A stretch of 36,076 nucleotides of DNA from Chara braunii (lineage: Eukaryota > Streptophyta > Charophyceae > Charales > Characeae). Shown one piece after another: positions 19,755 to 29,997 of the stretch; within the stretch, counting starts at the first letter, position 1, and each line of letters opens with the position of its first letter. The position numbers and the translations under genes are program-made. The notes under the pieces are model-generated. The model ran no database searches, was not told where the DNA came from, and worked only from the letters and a program-made list of their open reading frames with translations. The stretch spans positions 28,992 to 65,067 of the forward strand of contig BFEA01001103.1 in assembly GCA_003427395.1 (NCBI GenBank), read 5' to 3'.

Positions 19755-20879
19755 ATGGCAACGGAGGAGGAGACAGATAACCGTAAAAGTGAAGGAGAAC
19801 CAGGCTTAGGAGGCAGTGCCGTACAAAGCGAAGGGGGGCAGAAGGACAGAAAATCGATAAATCTGGATGGTACCAAAGGGAACCGGAAGGAAATCTATAC
19901 AGGAGAAAGCTCGGGGAAAGCCGGGGGAAGCAGGCAAGGGATTCAAGAGACCAAGGAGGGCAGAAATAAGGATAGGACAAGCCCCCGGAACTCGGAAGGA
20001 GCCATGTCTAAGAAAGTAAGGGTTAAGGATGCGAGGCGCAAATTAGCCGAGATAGAAAAAAGGACCGCGGAATACAAGGCAAGATTGATTGAGGAAATGA
20101 TGACTGGGAACGAAGAAGGTCCTCTGCAGGAGGAACCCCGGGACGAACGGAGAGCCAGCCGAGGTGGGACTGGACAAGGGGATAAGGGTAGTGACCGTGG
20201 TGGAACGCCGAGCAAGAGAAGGAAAGAGAGAGAGAACTCTCCGGGGATGGAAGCAGAAAAGGCTAGGACTTCGCCAGCCATGGATAGTAGGATTAGCCGC
20301 CTGCCGACCACGCCAGCAGTAACACGAGGATGCGAAGGACTTTGGAGCCTTAGGGAAAGAGTGTTGGGATGGTTTGACCCAGAAGGAACTATGAAAACCA
20401 GGGAGGGACAAAAGGCCGGCAAGGAAGGTCCGGATAACAGCATGGCAGGCGAGGCCAGCAGCTCCGAAGGCGGCCTTAAGAAGATGGTGCCGTCCCTCGC
20501 GCGAGCACTGAACAAAAATCAAGGCTACCTAGCGGATGCTAAGAAAAAGTTGACGTTCGATGGGGCGAACATCACGGAATTCCTGATAGATTACGAAAAT
20601 CTAGCTGCGTTGTTGAAATGGACCGAAGAAGAGAAGATGGACCACCTGGGGCAGCATGTGTCTTTGAGCCTAGGGCGGGACATAATGGCCATTGTGGCCG
20701 CGAGCCGGTCTTGGAAAGAAACCCGGGATGTGATGATGAGAAAATATTTGGCAGCAGAGAAGATGGCAACGGAGGCCGATTTAGCGGCAGTCCAGAGAAA
20801 GAACTTCGCAACGTACAATGACTTCCTACGGGAGTTTACTTTGGTAGCACTAAGAATCCCCGGGGTTCGGACCGAATAA
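19755..20879 (+). CDS. gag: Element B Gag (N-terminal and capsid regions, partial)
   Basis: The first ATG of the frame is at 19755 (MATEEETDNRK); the frame is also open upstream but lacks an ATG. Product 374 residues. Residues 1-250 are charged and low-complexity, with a coiled-coil-like stretch (KDARRKLAEIEKRTAEYKAR). Residues about 262-374 form a typical retrotransposon capsid (gag) domain: LTFDGANITEFLIDYENLA, ILMTW-like LLKWTEEEKMDHL and YNDFLREFTLVAL. Capsid proteins assemble the particle that packages element RNA. The frame ends in TAA at 20877-20879, but similarity continues in another frame, so Gag is broken here. Confidence 0.75.
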   Translation: MATEEETDNRKSEGEPGLGGSAVQSEGGQKDRKSINLDGTKGNRKEIYTGESSGKAGGSRQGIQETKEGRNKDRTSPRNSEGAMSKKVRVKDARRKLAEIEKRTAEYKARLIEEMMTGNEEGPLQEEPRDERRASRGGTGQGDKGSDRGGTPSKRRKERENSPGMEAEKARTSPAMDSRISRLPTTPAVTRGCEGLWSLRERVLGWFDPEGTMKTREGQKAGKEGPDNSMAGEASSSEGGLKKMVPSLARALNKNQGYLADAKKKLTFDGANITEFLIDYENLAALLKWTEEEKMDHLGQHVSLSLGRDIMAIVAASRSWKETRDVMMRKYLAAEKMATEADLAAVQRKNFATYNDFLREFTLVALRIPGVRTE

Positions 20880-21652
20880 TGAGTAAGTACTTCCTCAGAC
20901 AGTTCTCCGAGTTTGACAAGGACAAGATTATGTCGGCTTACCAATAAACGAGCAAATTTGTAAACACTAGGGACGTTGATTTCAGTACGATAACGGATCT
21001 GGCCGAAAAAACGGTAATAACGGAGACATTGGCCTTGCTTAAGGAAGGGGAGGTCATAGATATGACCGGTAGAACAGGCGATAAGGTAAAGAAGGGGATT
21101 GAAAGTCTACATGAGCGGGTACACGGGGTTGACAGTAAGATTGAGAGGATGGAGGGCGCACTACTGGTTATGCCGGCGCAAGTATCCCGGCCCGCCCTCC
21201 CTCCCCAGGAAGCTGTGGTTCCGCCAGGTGTAGCCAACCGGGGATTCGGACGGAGAGATCCTGCTAACGAGCAATGCAAGTACTGCACCGCGATGGGACA
21301 TTATGTACGTGCATGTCCAAAGCTCAACCATAATATCTTAAAGAGGAGATGCACCAGGTCATTAAAGGGAGAGATATTCGAACCACAGGGAGAGCGGGTG
21401 AATTGGAACTTACCAGGGGGAATGCGACGAGCCGTTATCATGCTCAACGGATTAGAGATAACGGCCGTAGAATCTGAGCCGGTGGTCGATATCATTTGGG
21501 ATCAACTGCGGGGCCGCGGGCCGCAGGTCAACTTTATTTTGCAAAACGACGGACGTGATAGGGTGAACGCAACCACTCGACTGGGAACGGCCGGGAGAAG
21601 GATTAACCGTGACGCCATTATGGAGGAGGTCGCCGGAAGCTCCGAACCCTAG
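20879..21652 (+). pseudogene. gag: Element B Gag C-terminus with nucleocapsid zinc knuckle
   Basis: Frame 2 resumes with MSKYFLRQFSEFDKDKIM, has a TAA at 20945-20947, then runs on through TVITETLALLKEGEVIDM and a coiled-coil-like KKGIESLHERVHGVDSKIER. A CCHC zinc knuckle, CKYCTAMGHYVRAC (21275-21316), follows, with the exact CX2CX4HX4C spacing that binds RNA in nucleocapsid domains. TAG at 21650-21652 ends the open stretch, but the same frame continues into the protease region, so this stop is probably a decay mutation inside a gag-pol polyprotein. Confidence 0.75.
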
Positions 21653-23011
21653 GCAGAGCCTGAGGCCGAGGAACCAGAGAAAGTCTATGGAAAACCTAGG
21701 GAAGAGGAGCCTACAGACAAAGTTACCGCTGCCAAGAAGAAGTTTAGGTACCAAATCCCGATCTTATCCTTGCCTGAGATCGACGACACCAATAGCAAGT
21801 TACTAGGAACCATGGTGTCGGTGTCTTTTCAGACCATGTTGCAGGCTAGCCCTAGGTTGCTCAAAGGGCTTAGACAACTATTGACTCGGCAACGAATAGA
21901 AATAAGCGACAACCCCGAATTACCAGAAGGGGAGAAGGAGGAGGAAGCTCTGCAAGAAGTGGCTAACCTTCAGAGGAGTTACGGGGACTTGGAGGATCTC
22001 GAGAAAGCCTTTGCGGACATTCGTTTGAGCTTGCCCGACCGAGAGGGCGGCGAGGTCATGAGGTCACCGCCCAGGACGAAACTTAGCTTTCATGCACTGC
22101 CCGTAGGGAAGCTGAAAATCCAGATCGGGAGTCATCATACCGACGCATTAGTAGACGGGGGAGCAGAAATCACTCTCATAAGAAGAGATTTCGCAACGAT
22201 CACAGGATGTACGGTAAACAAGGAAGTAACAGGGAGCATCCGGGGAGCTGGCGCAAAAATCCCGTTCGCACGGTACGTCACGAAGTGCGCTGTAAAGGCA
22301 GGAGTCAGGGAATCGATCTGGTCGTTTTAGCGGATGACCGTAATGGAGGAAATGGACCACGACATAATCCTCGGGAGACTGTGGTGCGCGAACATGGAGA
22401 TGATAGGCATGCACTTGCATGATGGCTCATACATGATAGACATAGAGGACCCCGTGACCGGCCAGGGAGAGCTCCTTCGACTCTTTGGAACGGGAGGAGA
22501 CCCCCCGAAGGGAAAATTGGCAACATGGTCGCCATCGTTCGAGGATAGCACGCGAAAAGGGGCTTTCGCACGGATGGAGGGTATGAGAGAAAGGGTAGAA
22601 ATCATGATTGAGGAAGCATTCAACAAGAAGGAGTGGATCAAGATGGGCCTGCCCCAGAAGAAAAGGAGGCAGGAGGACGAAGTCCTAGGCGTTATGGTAG
22701 CAGAAAAAGAGTCGGAGGTCGAACATGGTGCTCGCCTGCCCAAGCAGAAAGAAGTACACCCAGACGTGCCAGAAGTCGCACTCAAGATCCCCGACCTATT
22801 ACAACTCATCAAGGCCCTCAGATACCACAAGGTAGGAGTAGACTCAGCAGCCTTGGCCAAGTTCGAAGGAGAGGTGCAAAGGGGATATTGCCTGAATGGG
22901 AAGCTAGTTAGTATTCAACCACGAGTCGTAGAGGCGACGAGGGCGATTTCGACCGTTCATTTTTTAGGAGAAAGATCCCGGAAGGAAGTGTTCGAAAGTA
23001 CAAGCCGGTAG
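21653..23011 (+). pseudogene. pro: Element B aspartic protease and linker
   Basis: Same frame as the zinc knuckle. After an acidic linker, ALVDGGAEITLIRRDF at 22145-22192 matches the active-site strand of retropepsins. The catalytic Asp codon is at 22154-22156, but the usual D-S/T-G-A is D-G-G-A here. After TAG at 22328-22330 the frame resumes with HDIILGRLWCANMEMIGMHL and GSYMIDIED, the C-terminal part of this protease type. A long charged linker leads to the RT. A frameshift near 22968-23011 breaks the frame; family-like RKYKPVGKKVKPVSILL continues in frame 1. Confidence 0.7.
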
Positions 23012-24031
23012 GGAAGAAAGTGAAACCGGTCTCGATCCTGCTAGAGACATCAAAGGAAGAGGCTATGGAGAAGGAGGAAGAGGTCCTTCGAGTGATCCGA
23101 GAAAGAAGGGCGACAGAGGGACATCGGATACCAGATGAGGTAGCTGACACAATGAAGATAGGTGAAGATAGGGATAGACGGGTTCTTAACGGAAGAAGAA
23201 ACCCGCCTGATCAAAAGGACCTGCCAGGAGTTTCACCTGGCATTTGCCCTTAGTGATCACCAGAAGGGACGACTGGATGCGAAGCTGATCCCTTCGGTCA
23301 GAATCCACACGGTAGAACATGAGTGCTGGAATGACAAGGGGCCGTCCTATGAATTTGGGATAGCAAGAGAAGTAACAGACCTCCTCCGAGCGAAAATGGA
23401 CTCCTTCGTTGCGGAGTCTATGGCGTCGCCATACGCAAACCGGTGGTTCGTCTTTCGGAAGCCTAACAAGACACTAAGGTGGATTCAGGACCTGCAGAAG
23501 TTGAATGCGGTAACCATCCGGGATGCTGGCTCGCTACCTCAGGCTGACTTATTAGCAGAATCGCACGTCGGTCGGAGCATTTACTCCCTGATAGATCTGT
23601 ACTCAGGGTACGACCAACTTCTGTTGGATGTTCGGGACAGGCCATACACCGCTATGCACACCCCCGTAGGCCAGCTACAGATGCAAGTGACCCCTATGGG
23701 ATTCACAAACGAGGTGGCTGAAGCGCAACGCAGGATGCTCGTCGTGGCCGGGGACATGTTCCCAGAAAAATGTGAGCCTTACATCGATGACAATCCAATC
23801 AAAGGCGCCCAGGAGAAGGACGAGACGGAAGTCCAGCCAGGGATCCAAAGTTTTGTGTGGGACCACCTGCAGGACATCAATGACTTACTCCGCCGGTTCC
23901 TAGTATACAACATTACGGCCAGTGGACCAAAGAGTATCCTAGCAGTACCGGAGGTAACTATACTAGGATTTCGTTGCGGTGCTTACGGCAGGAAACCGGA
24001 TCCGGCAAAGACCGACAAGATATCACAGTGA
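23012..24031 (+). pseudogene. pol: Element B reverse transcriptase (divergent Ty3/gypsy)
   Basis: Frame 1 to about 23160, then frame 2 from 23162. RT motifs in order: WFVFRKPNKTLRWIQDLQKLN, YSLIDLYSGYDQ (catalytic Asp near 23594), AMHTPVGQLQMQVTPMGFTN, and PYIDDNPIKG (23777-23806) with the two catalytic Asp of the Y-x-D-D box, then ILGFRCG. The combination of MHTPVG with YIDDN and KG is unlike the chromovirus RT downstream and marks a different Ty3/gypsy lineage. The frame ends with TGA at 24029-24031 inside SQ-W-PTPLRT, a probable Trp-to-stop change, and the frame continues. Confidence 0.8.
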
Positions 24032-24870
24032 CCGACACCACTGCGCACGATGACGGAGGTAAGGGCATTCCTAGGCGTAGTCGGCTTTTGGAGGATCTTC
24101 ATTAAGAACTTTGCCAAGATTGCTGAGCCTATCCGGGCTATGATCAGGGAAGAAGGAACCATGGACTGGACGGAGGAACGAGAAGGAGATGTCCAAAAGC
24201 TCAAGGACATATTCACATCTGAGACAGTCGCCCTGTCCGCGCCTTGTTTTAATGACGAAGTAGGACGACCCTTCATCCTAGAGACGGATGGAGGACCTTT
24301 GGCCGTAGGAGGTGTGTTGATTCAAAGGGATGAGGGAGGAAAAGAGAAACCAAGTAGGTTTAAAAGTAGAACCCTGAACTCCGCAGAGCGGCGGTACTCA
24401 CAGTTCAAGAAGGAGGACCTAGCCATCTTGCATTGTCTTAAGACTTTTCAGGCCTACCTATTTGGGAGGCGGTTCATCCTCAGGATCGATCCGACGAATG
24501 TTGCAGGGGCCTTAAAGAATTACAGGCCTATAGATCCGACGGTGGGGAGATGGGTAGGGTTTATCTGGCAGTTCGATTATAAGATCGAACGGATTGCGGG
24601 AATTAGGAACAAGGCTGATGGGCTGAGCCGGGCCGGCATCACTCCCGAAGGGGTGGAGGATGCAGAGCCCATAGACGCATTCCTCGAATACGAAGGGGGA
24701 ACTCTTGCGGTGGATAACGAAAGGATGAGCGAAGAATGTACGTCGGGAGAACTATTGATCCAGACTTTGGAGAAGGGGGCACCTGCCGTAGTAGCAGAAC
24801 TTAGAGAAGGACCAGTCACCACTCAAGGACGCAGCGAGGCAAAGGACTCATGGGGAGCGATAGTAGGGCC
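24032..24870 (+). pseudogene. pol: Element B RT thumb and RNase H, truncated before integrase
   Basis: In frame with the RT: MTEVRAFLGVVGFWRIFIKN (connection), then RNase H with its first Asp in FILETDGGPLAVGGVL, Glu in RYSQFKKEDLAILHCL, Asp in FILRIDPTNV and the final Asp in NKADGLSRAG. RNase H degrades RNA in the RNA:DNA hybrid during reverse transcription. After a linker to about 24870 the sequence changes into the 5' part of a chromovirus RT. No integrase or LTR of element B follows, so the element is cut here. Confidence 0.8.
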
Positions 24871-24905
24871 AGGTTCCTACGCCGTCCACTGCCGAGTCCA
24901 CCCAC

Positions 24906-26153
24906 ATGTCTCGTGCCGACGCAGACGTTGAGGAACTCATGCGGTTCATGGCTGACTTAGAGCCCGTCATTCGCGACCTGATTCGGGAGTACCGCGACGT
25001 CTTCCCCCCGTATTTCTCATACAGTGGGATTCCCCCGATGCGCGGTGTCGAGCATTCCATCCAACTCGTGCCTGACTATCGTGTTCACCATCAGGCACCA
25101 TACCGACTCTCGATTCCAGAGGCGACGAAACTCAAGCGTCAGCTTAAGGAGCTCCTTCGACTTGGTTTCATTAAACCTAGTAACTCCCCTTGGGGTGCAC
25201 CTGTCCTCTTTGCTCGCAAAGCGGACGGAACTCTCCGCCTCTGCATCGATTATCGCGGCCTTAACCGTTACACGGTTAAGAACAGCTATCCCATGCCCCG
25301 CGCGGATGAGCTGTTTGACCGTCTGGCAGGCAACCGCTTCTTCACGAAGATCGATCTTCGTAGCGGTTACCACCAGATCCGCGTTGCCGCAGAGGACCAG
25401 CCGAAGACCGCCTTTCGGTCGCGCCTCGGCCACTACGAGTTCACGGTGATGCCATTCGGCCTCACCAATGCACCTGCCACCTTCCAGACGGTGATGAAGG
25501 ACATCTTCAGGGACATCCTTGAAGAATACGTTCTCGTATACCTAGACGACATCCTGGTCTACAGTCGTACCTTAGAAGACCATATCAGACACCTCCGCGA
25601 TGTCCTACAATGCTTACGCAAGCATGGCTTCTATACCAAGCTCAGTAAGTGCCGCTTTGCCCAGCGCAAAGTGGACTTCCTAGGACACCATGAGTCTGAC
25701 CAGGGTCTCCACATGGACGACGCGAAGATCACTGCTATTGAAGAGTGGCCAGACCCCACATCTGCCCAGCAACTTTGCAGCTTTCAAGGCCTCACCAGCT
25801 ACTATAGTAATTTTATCCAGGGATACGCTAGGTATTCCTACGTCCTTACCTCCACCCTCCTCCGGAAAAACCCGCCGTGGTTTTGGACACCCCTCTGCGA
25901 GGACGCCTTCCGTGGCCTCAAGAAGGAGGTGACTTGCGCGCCGGTTCTTCGCCTTCCCGATTTTGATCGTCCCTTTATCGTCACCACCGATGCGTCAGAT
26001 TTTGCAGTAGGAGTTGTCCTTTCTCAGGTGTTTGCCTCTCCTCCAGCTTCACCTTACCCCCATGTTCCTCCTTTTCCCATGGGACGGTCGAGGCTCGTGC
26101 TGGGGATTGCCCAATCACTTTCTTCTCCCGTCAGCTACTACCTGCCGAGATAA
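24906..26153 (+). pseudogene. pol: C1 reverse transcriptase
   Basis: 415-codon frame. Typical chromovirus RT order: [90 protein letters not shown] (catalytic Asp), [27 protein letters not shown] (catalytic Asp pair), FLGH and the connection LTSYYSNFIQGYARYS. The start of RNase H (FIVTTDASDFAVGVVLSQ) is in the same frame. The true frame is lost near 26060-26080, after which the listed frame is out of register until its stop. No gag or protease precedes it. Confidence 0.85.
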
Positions 26154-26686
26154 ACTACACTGCCGATGAACGTGAGGTTCTCGCAGTAGTTTATGCTACC
26201 CGGCATTGGCGTCATTATCTGCATGGGGCGACCTTCACGGTGCGCACGGACAACTCAGTTGTCCAGGCTTTCCTCACGAAGCCTAAGCTTTCCCCTCGAC
26301 AAGCACGCTGGTGGCGTGACTTATCCGAGTTCAGTTTCACCACTCAGCCCATCAAGGGTGAAACGAACCGCGTCGCGGATGCCTTGTCCCGCCGTCCTGA
26401 TCACAATCAGGAACCCATCCATCTTGCTGCCATCTCCATCNCCAGTGTTGATCAGTCGGTGATCGACGCGTATTGCACTCAGTACCGCCACTGCCCCGAT
26501 TATCGCGTCATCCACGCGACACTGCGGAGTGGCAAGACCGTTCCTTCCTACTCCTTCGGGGAGAACGACCTCGTGTACTGGCATGGCAGATCTGGTCAGC
26601 TAGAACCACGTATCTGCGTTCCCTCCACCAGACAGCTCCGCGTCCAAGCTGTAGCATAGTTCCATGACCAGGCAGTTGCCGGTCAT
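26081..26686 (+). pseudogene. pol: C1 RNase H, continued in frame 2
   Basis: Family similarity resumes at 26081 in frame 2 with VEARAGDCPITFFSRQLLP and TADEREVLAVVYATRHWRHY (Glu), TVRTDNSVVQAFL (Asp) and NRVADALSRRPDH (Asp). Compared with C2, the variable Pro-rich linker before this point is about 115 bp shorter, explaining the frame change. TAG at 26657-26659 lies in the stretch leading to the integrase zinc finger, where C2 has an intact codon. Confidence 0.8.
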
Positions 26687-27770
26687 ATGGGTTTCCACAA
26701 GACGTTGGCTCGTGTTTGCCGCCTATACGTCTGGCCGAAGTCCAAGGACTTTGTCAAAGCCTACATCCAGGAGTGTCCTACCTGCCAGGAGGTGAACAGT
26801 GCNAACCACCTTCCGTATGGGTTACTTCAGCCCCTACCCATACCTGAAGGTCGTTGGCAGTCTATCTCGATGGATTTCATTGGTCCCCTCCGCCCACCCA
26901 CTCAGNGNGGTCATGATGCTATCTTGGTCGTCATCGATCGCTTCACGAAGCGTGCACGTTTTGTTCCGTGCCGCTATCGCATTAGCGCTCGTGAGGTCGC
27001 CGACATCGTCTTCGACCGAGTTGTGAGAGATCACGGTTACCTCAGAGCATCATCTCCGACCGTGACCCGCGCTTTACCAGCACATTCTGGCGACGCATAC
27101 ACGAGGTGTACGGATCCCAGCTCTGCTTCTCATCGTCTTACCACCCTCAGACGGATGGTCAGACTGAGGTCACCAACAAAACTCTCGGTAATATCCTCTG
27201 AAAGTTTGTTAGGGATGACCAGCAGTGGGACTTACACTTAGCCCATGCGGAGATTGCGTACAACCACGCTGTTTCGCCAGCCACGGGGATGTCGCCATTC
27301 TATTGCGACCTCGGCTACCACCCTCGCGTACCTGCGGATTTCCTACGACCATCGCGGTTGCGCCCAGACACTCGTTGCCCTGCGCTTGACGACTGGATCA
27401 CCCACATGGCGACGATTATGAAGCGCGCACACGAGAGTTTAGCCGACTCCCAGACTCGCATGGCCGCACGAGCGAACCGATCACGAATGGATCATCCATT
27501 CAAAGTCGGTGACGATGTGCTCGTCGACGCACGCCACTTACAACTCGAAGCAGATATGCTTCACAAGTTCAGGCGTCGTTTCTTTGGTCCATGCCGCATC
27601 CTTCAGGCCGTCGGCTCTGATACTGCCGCTAGTCTGGTCAGCTTCCATGTGAAGCTACCTGATTACCTTCGACAGGCTCGCGTACACGATGTTTACCACG
27701 TCTCTTTGCTGCGTCCTTATCGCAGACCGTCCGAGCGCTTCGCCAGACGCCCTTATGAGCGCCCTCCACC
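26687..27770 (+). pseudogene. pol: C1 integrase
   Basis: The HHCC zinc finger spans HDQAVAGHMGFHKT (His pair, starting near 26660) and CPTCQE (Cys pair). The core has [11 protein letters not shown] (first Asp), ILVVIDRFTKRARFVP, ISDRDPRFTSTFW (second Asp) and HPQTDGQTEVTNKTL (catalytic Glu). One missing base near 27035-27042 shifts frame 2 to frame 1, and a TGA near 27199 replaces a likely Arg codon in NIL-R-KFV. The C-terminal part (AYNHAVSPATGMSPFYCDLG, HPFKVGDDVLVDAR, FFGPCRILQAVG) holds the GPY/F-type module. Confidence 0.82.
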
Positions 27771-28314
27771 TATCATGGTGGACGATCATGAGGAGTTCGT
27801 TGTTTCTAACGTCGTATCACGCCAAGTTACCGACGATACCCCTCCACGCATTGAGTACCTTGTGCGTTGGAAGGGCTACCCTGATGAGGAGGCTACTTGG
27901 GAGCCCCTCGAGCACTTGCAGCACGCCAGGATGTTGGTGCGTGCATATGATCGTGCTCGTCGTGCTNGGACATCTGCTTCTACTCAGCCGACTGACCCTC
28001 TTCCTCCTCCTCCGGCTGAGGAGATCGCTNAGGATGANCCCGCTCCCTCTGAGGCCGTTCCTCAGCCGCAGATGGTCGCCTCCGAGCGTTCACAGCGCAC
28101 TCATCATCGCCCTTCACGTTACGATGACTCACACTCTTATCCTCCATCTTTCCCCACTGACTCACACCATCAGGTACTCCATCATCANCTCTTCTTNAGG
28201 ATGTCAGCGTTTTGCGGCTCTGCTTCGACATCGACTCGACTGCTACTTCATCGACGTCATCGACCGATTCGACGACTTCAGCTACCTTATCGGCTTCAGC
28301 TACTTTGGACGTGA
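27289..28314 (+). pseudogene. pol: C1 integrase C-terminus and chromodomain
   Basis: Frame 1, 341 codons. After the GPY/F module (VYHVSLLRPYRR) a chromodomain spans about residues 165-225: EEFVVSNVVSR, RIEYLVRWKGYPDEEATWEP and LEHLQHARMLVRAYD. The aromatic residues expected for methyl-lysine binding in chromodomains are recognisable (Tyr in EYLV, Trp in RWKGY and ATWEP). A Ser/Pro/Thr-rich tail follows and stops at 28312-28314. In chromoviruses this domain is thought to steer integration to heterochromatin, consistent with the satellite-rich context. Confidence 0.85.
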
Positions 28315-29409
28315 CTACTTCACGCCACCACCCTACCCTGTACATTCCCTTGCATCTGTCGCATGATAGTTCTCACTTAGCTGGGTCTCTTTGAGTTGGG
28401 CTCTCCCTTGGTATCGCATAGGCATTGGGACCGTAGCGTTATCTTGGCNTCCCTGCTCCCAGATCTAGCTCCTTCCTCCCCCAGTCGGTGAGTTGTGTGC
28501 ATGTTTCCCTCACCCACTGCCCTCATCACCCTAGTGNCGGCCCTTGCATGCCATCAGTTAGGCATATCTCCACCCTATTCATGGCTCCCCCTTTTCATGG
28601 TCGACCCTGCATGGTGTCACCCTTGTCGAGCATTACCCNCCTTGATGGTCTATCTGTTAGGGTCATTGGTTTTGTTTCGCTACCACTCTCCCACCTTGAG
28701 CCTGATGACCTATCCCACCTTCATGTGTGACTGCCCTTAGGAGTTTCGATTCTTAGGCTGCATTCACCCCCTCTGAGACCATCCCACTTTTAGTGGTTCA
28801 GCGANATGACATTNTCTTNTNNCATATTGCTCTTCTNCTTTCAGCACTGAGGCCACTGCCTCCAGGACTTTAGGAGTGTATCATACTACATTTCATTTTC
28901 TGCTGTTAGCTAGGATATGTATACCAGACATTTGCTTTTCTTTTGACATTATATAGCCTAGGATGCATCGCATGGACTCTGCATGGAGCTTGCTCCGCAT
29001 CCTANATTTCTCAGCTTTCTTTATTGCAGAGTTCCGCTGCTTTTGCGGATAGCNTGTTTATGGCTCTTGCNATCCATTANAGGNNTGAGGATCGTGCANC
29101 GGGCCTTCATCTGCCCTGGCCCACAGCCAGGGCCTATTTGGCTATTTGCCAGTCCGGCCTGTGGGACCAGGCCGTGGCCTGACCCCACAGGCCGTGCGGT
29201 TATTCAGTCCAGTCCAGTCCAGTCAGTCCGCTGGGGGTATACCCGAGCTGCAGTCTGTTTTGTGGCATTCTTCATTTGCACAGATTGGAGTACGTGCGTG
29301 TCGAGTCTGCGTTGGAGTTGCGCTGTCCCTTCCAGCTCCATCTCCATCTCCCCCATCCTCATCCCTTCGTCTTGATCCTGACGGACCGCCATCTCGACGG
29401 GTCCGTCAC
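28315..29409 (+). mobile_element. C1 3' untranslated region and LTR
   Basis: Non-coding and homologous, in reverse orientation, to 31020-32060. Shared landmarks include ggcattgggaccgtagcg, catggactctgcatggagc, ctgggggtatacccg, and the end cttcgtcttgatcctgacgg to gtccgtcaca. The end at 29409 is inferred from where similarity to C2 stops. The LTR start inside this interval cannot be fixed from the window alone. Confidence 0.7.
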
Positions 29410-29423
29410 AATAATCAAAGGTT

Positions 29424-29541
29424 GGCTGAGATCTTGATCAGCCACCCTGAATGCACTGATGCGCAGCCCCCTACCCTGGGTCTTCACTGCTGCCAAGGTG
29501 TGGCTGCAGTAGTAAGAGAAATAATGATGATGATGATGATG

Positions 29542-29574
<33 letters not shown>

Positions 29575-29607
29575 TGGGTGGGCTAAGATCTTGATCAGCC
29601 ACCCTGA
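29424..29607. repeat. 27-bp direct repeats flanking a palindromic (ATG/CAT)n microsatellite
   Basis: ggctgagatcttgatcagcc plus accctga at 29424-29450 recurs with one mismatch at 29581-29607. Between them, 29524-29561 is a perfect 38-bp palindrome of ATG and CAT triplets centred at 29542/29543, with CAT units continuing to about 29574. Confidence 0.9.
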
Positions 29608-29857
29608 TCTCCCTGTGGTGCAAACCCCTAGCCAGGGTGATCTTCAAGGTCCTCAGCAAACTGCCACGTGGCACTGCAGATGGCCACGTGCGTAGGTAGA
29701 AGCAGCCACGATGCCCGAGGGGCGGGGGCAAATAGCAGCTCGCTACTGCCCTGTTGGCCGCTGCTTGCCGCTTGCCGCTCGCCAACGGGGAGAGGGGGGG
29801 GGGTGTAAATAGCTCGTGTGAAACTGTTCAACACGAATGTCCCACACTACAGAGGCA

Positions 29858-29906
29858 TGGACACAGTTTGTGCATCAAGGTGCAGCACCTGCCTGGGTTC
29901 AAACCC
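29858..29906 (+). other. Possible tRNA-derived SINE fragment (A-box/B-box-like)
   Basis: GGTTCAAACCC at 29896-29906 fits the RNA polymerase III B-box consensus (GGTTCRANYCC). A weaker A-box-like tggacacagtttg lies 38 bp upstream at 29858, a spacing close to tRNA genes. No acceptor stem or cloverleaf could be built, so this is not a tRNA gene. A SINE or chance are both possible. Confidence 0.3.
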
Positions 29907-29997
29907 TGGCAGCAACATGCATCCCGGATCTTGATATGTAAAATCCGGGAGCGGGGTGGGGTGGGGCTGTGGGGTGGGCACGTGGCGTGTGTGTGTC

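Larger units (their letters stand above)
24885..29409 (+). mobile_element. Element C1: 5'-truncated chromovirus (Ty3/gypsy)
   Basis: RT, RNase H, integrase and chromodomain in the Ty3/gypsy order, followed by a 3' UTR/LTR ending near 29409 (gtccgtcaca, a plausible CA end). Gag and protease are missing because the left side is fused to element B near 24.87 kb. The copy is homologous to C2 on the opposite strand. About two dozen of the window's ambiguous N bases fall in 26441-29099, which suggests many near-identical copies were collapsed during assembly. Confidence 0.85.

Noticed and set aside
19415-19755. Search for a tRNA-Met primer-binding site before gag
   Set aside because: No TGGTATCAGAGC-like or other convincing primer-binding sequence could be seen.
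27689-28366. 225-codon frame overlapping the C1 chromodomain
   Set aside because: It is an out-of-register shadow of the integrase/chromodomain frame 27289-28314.
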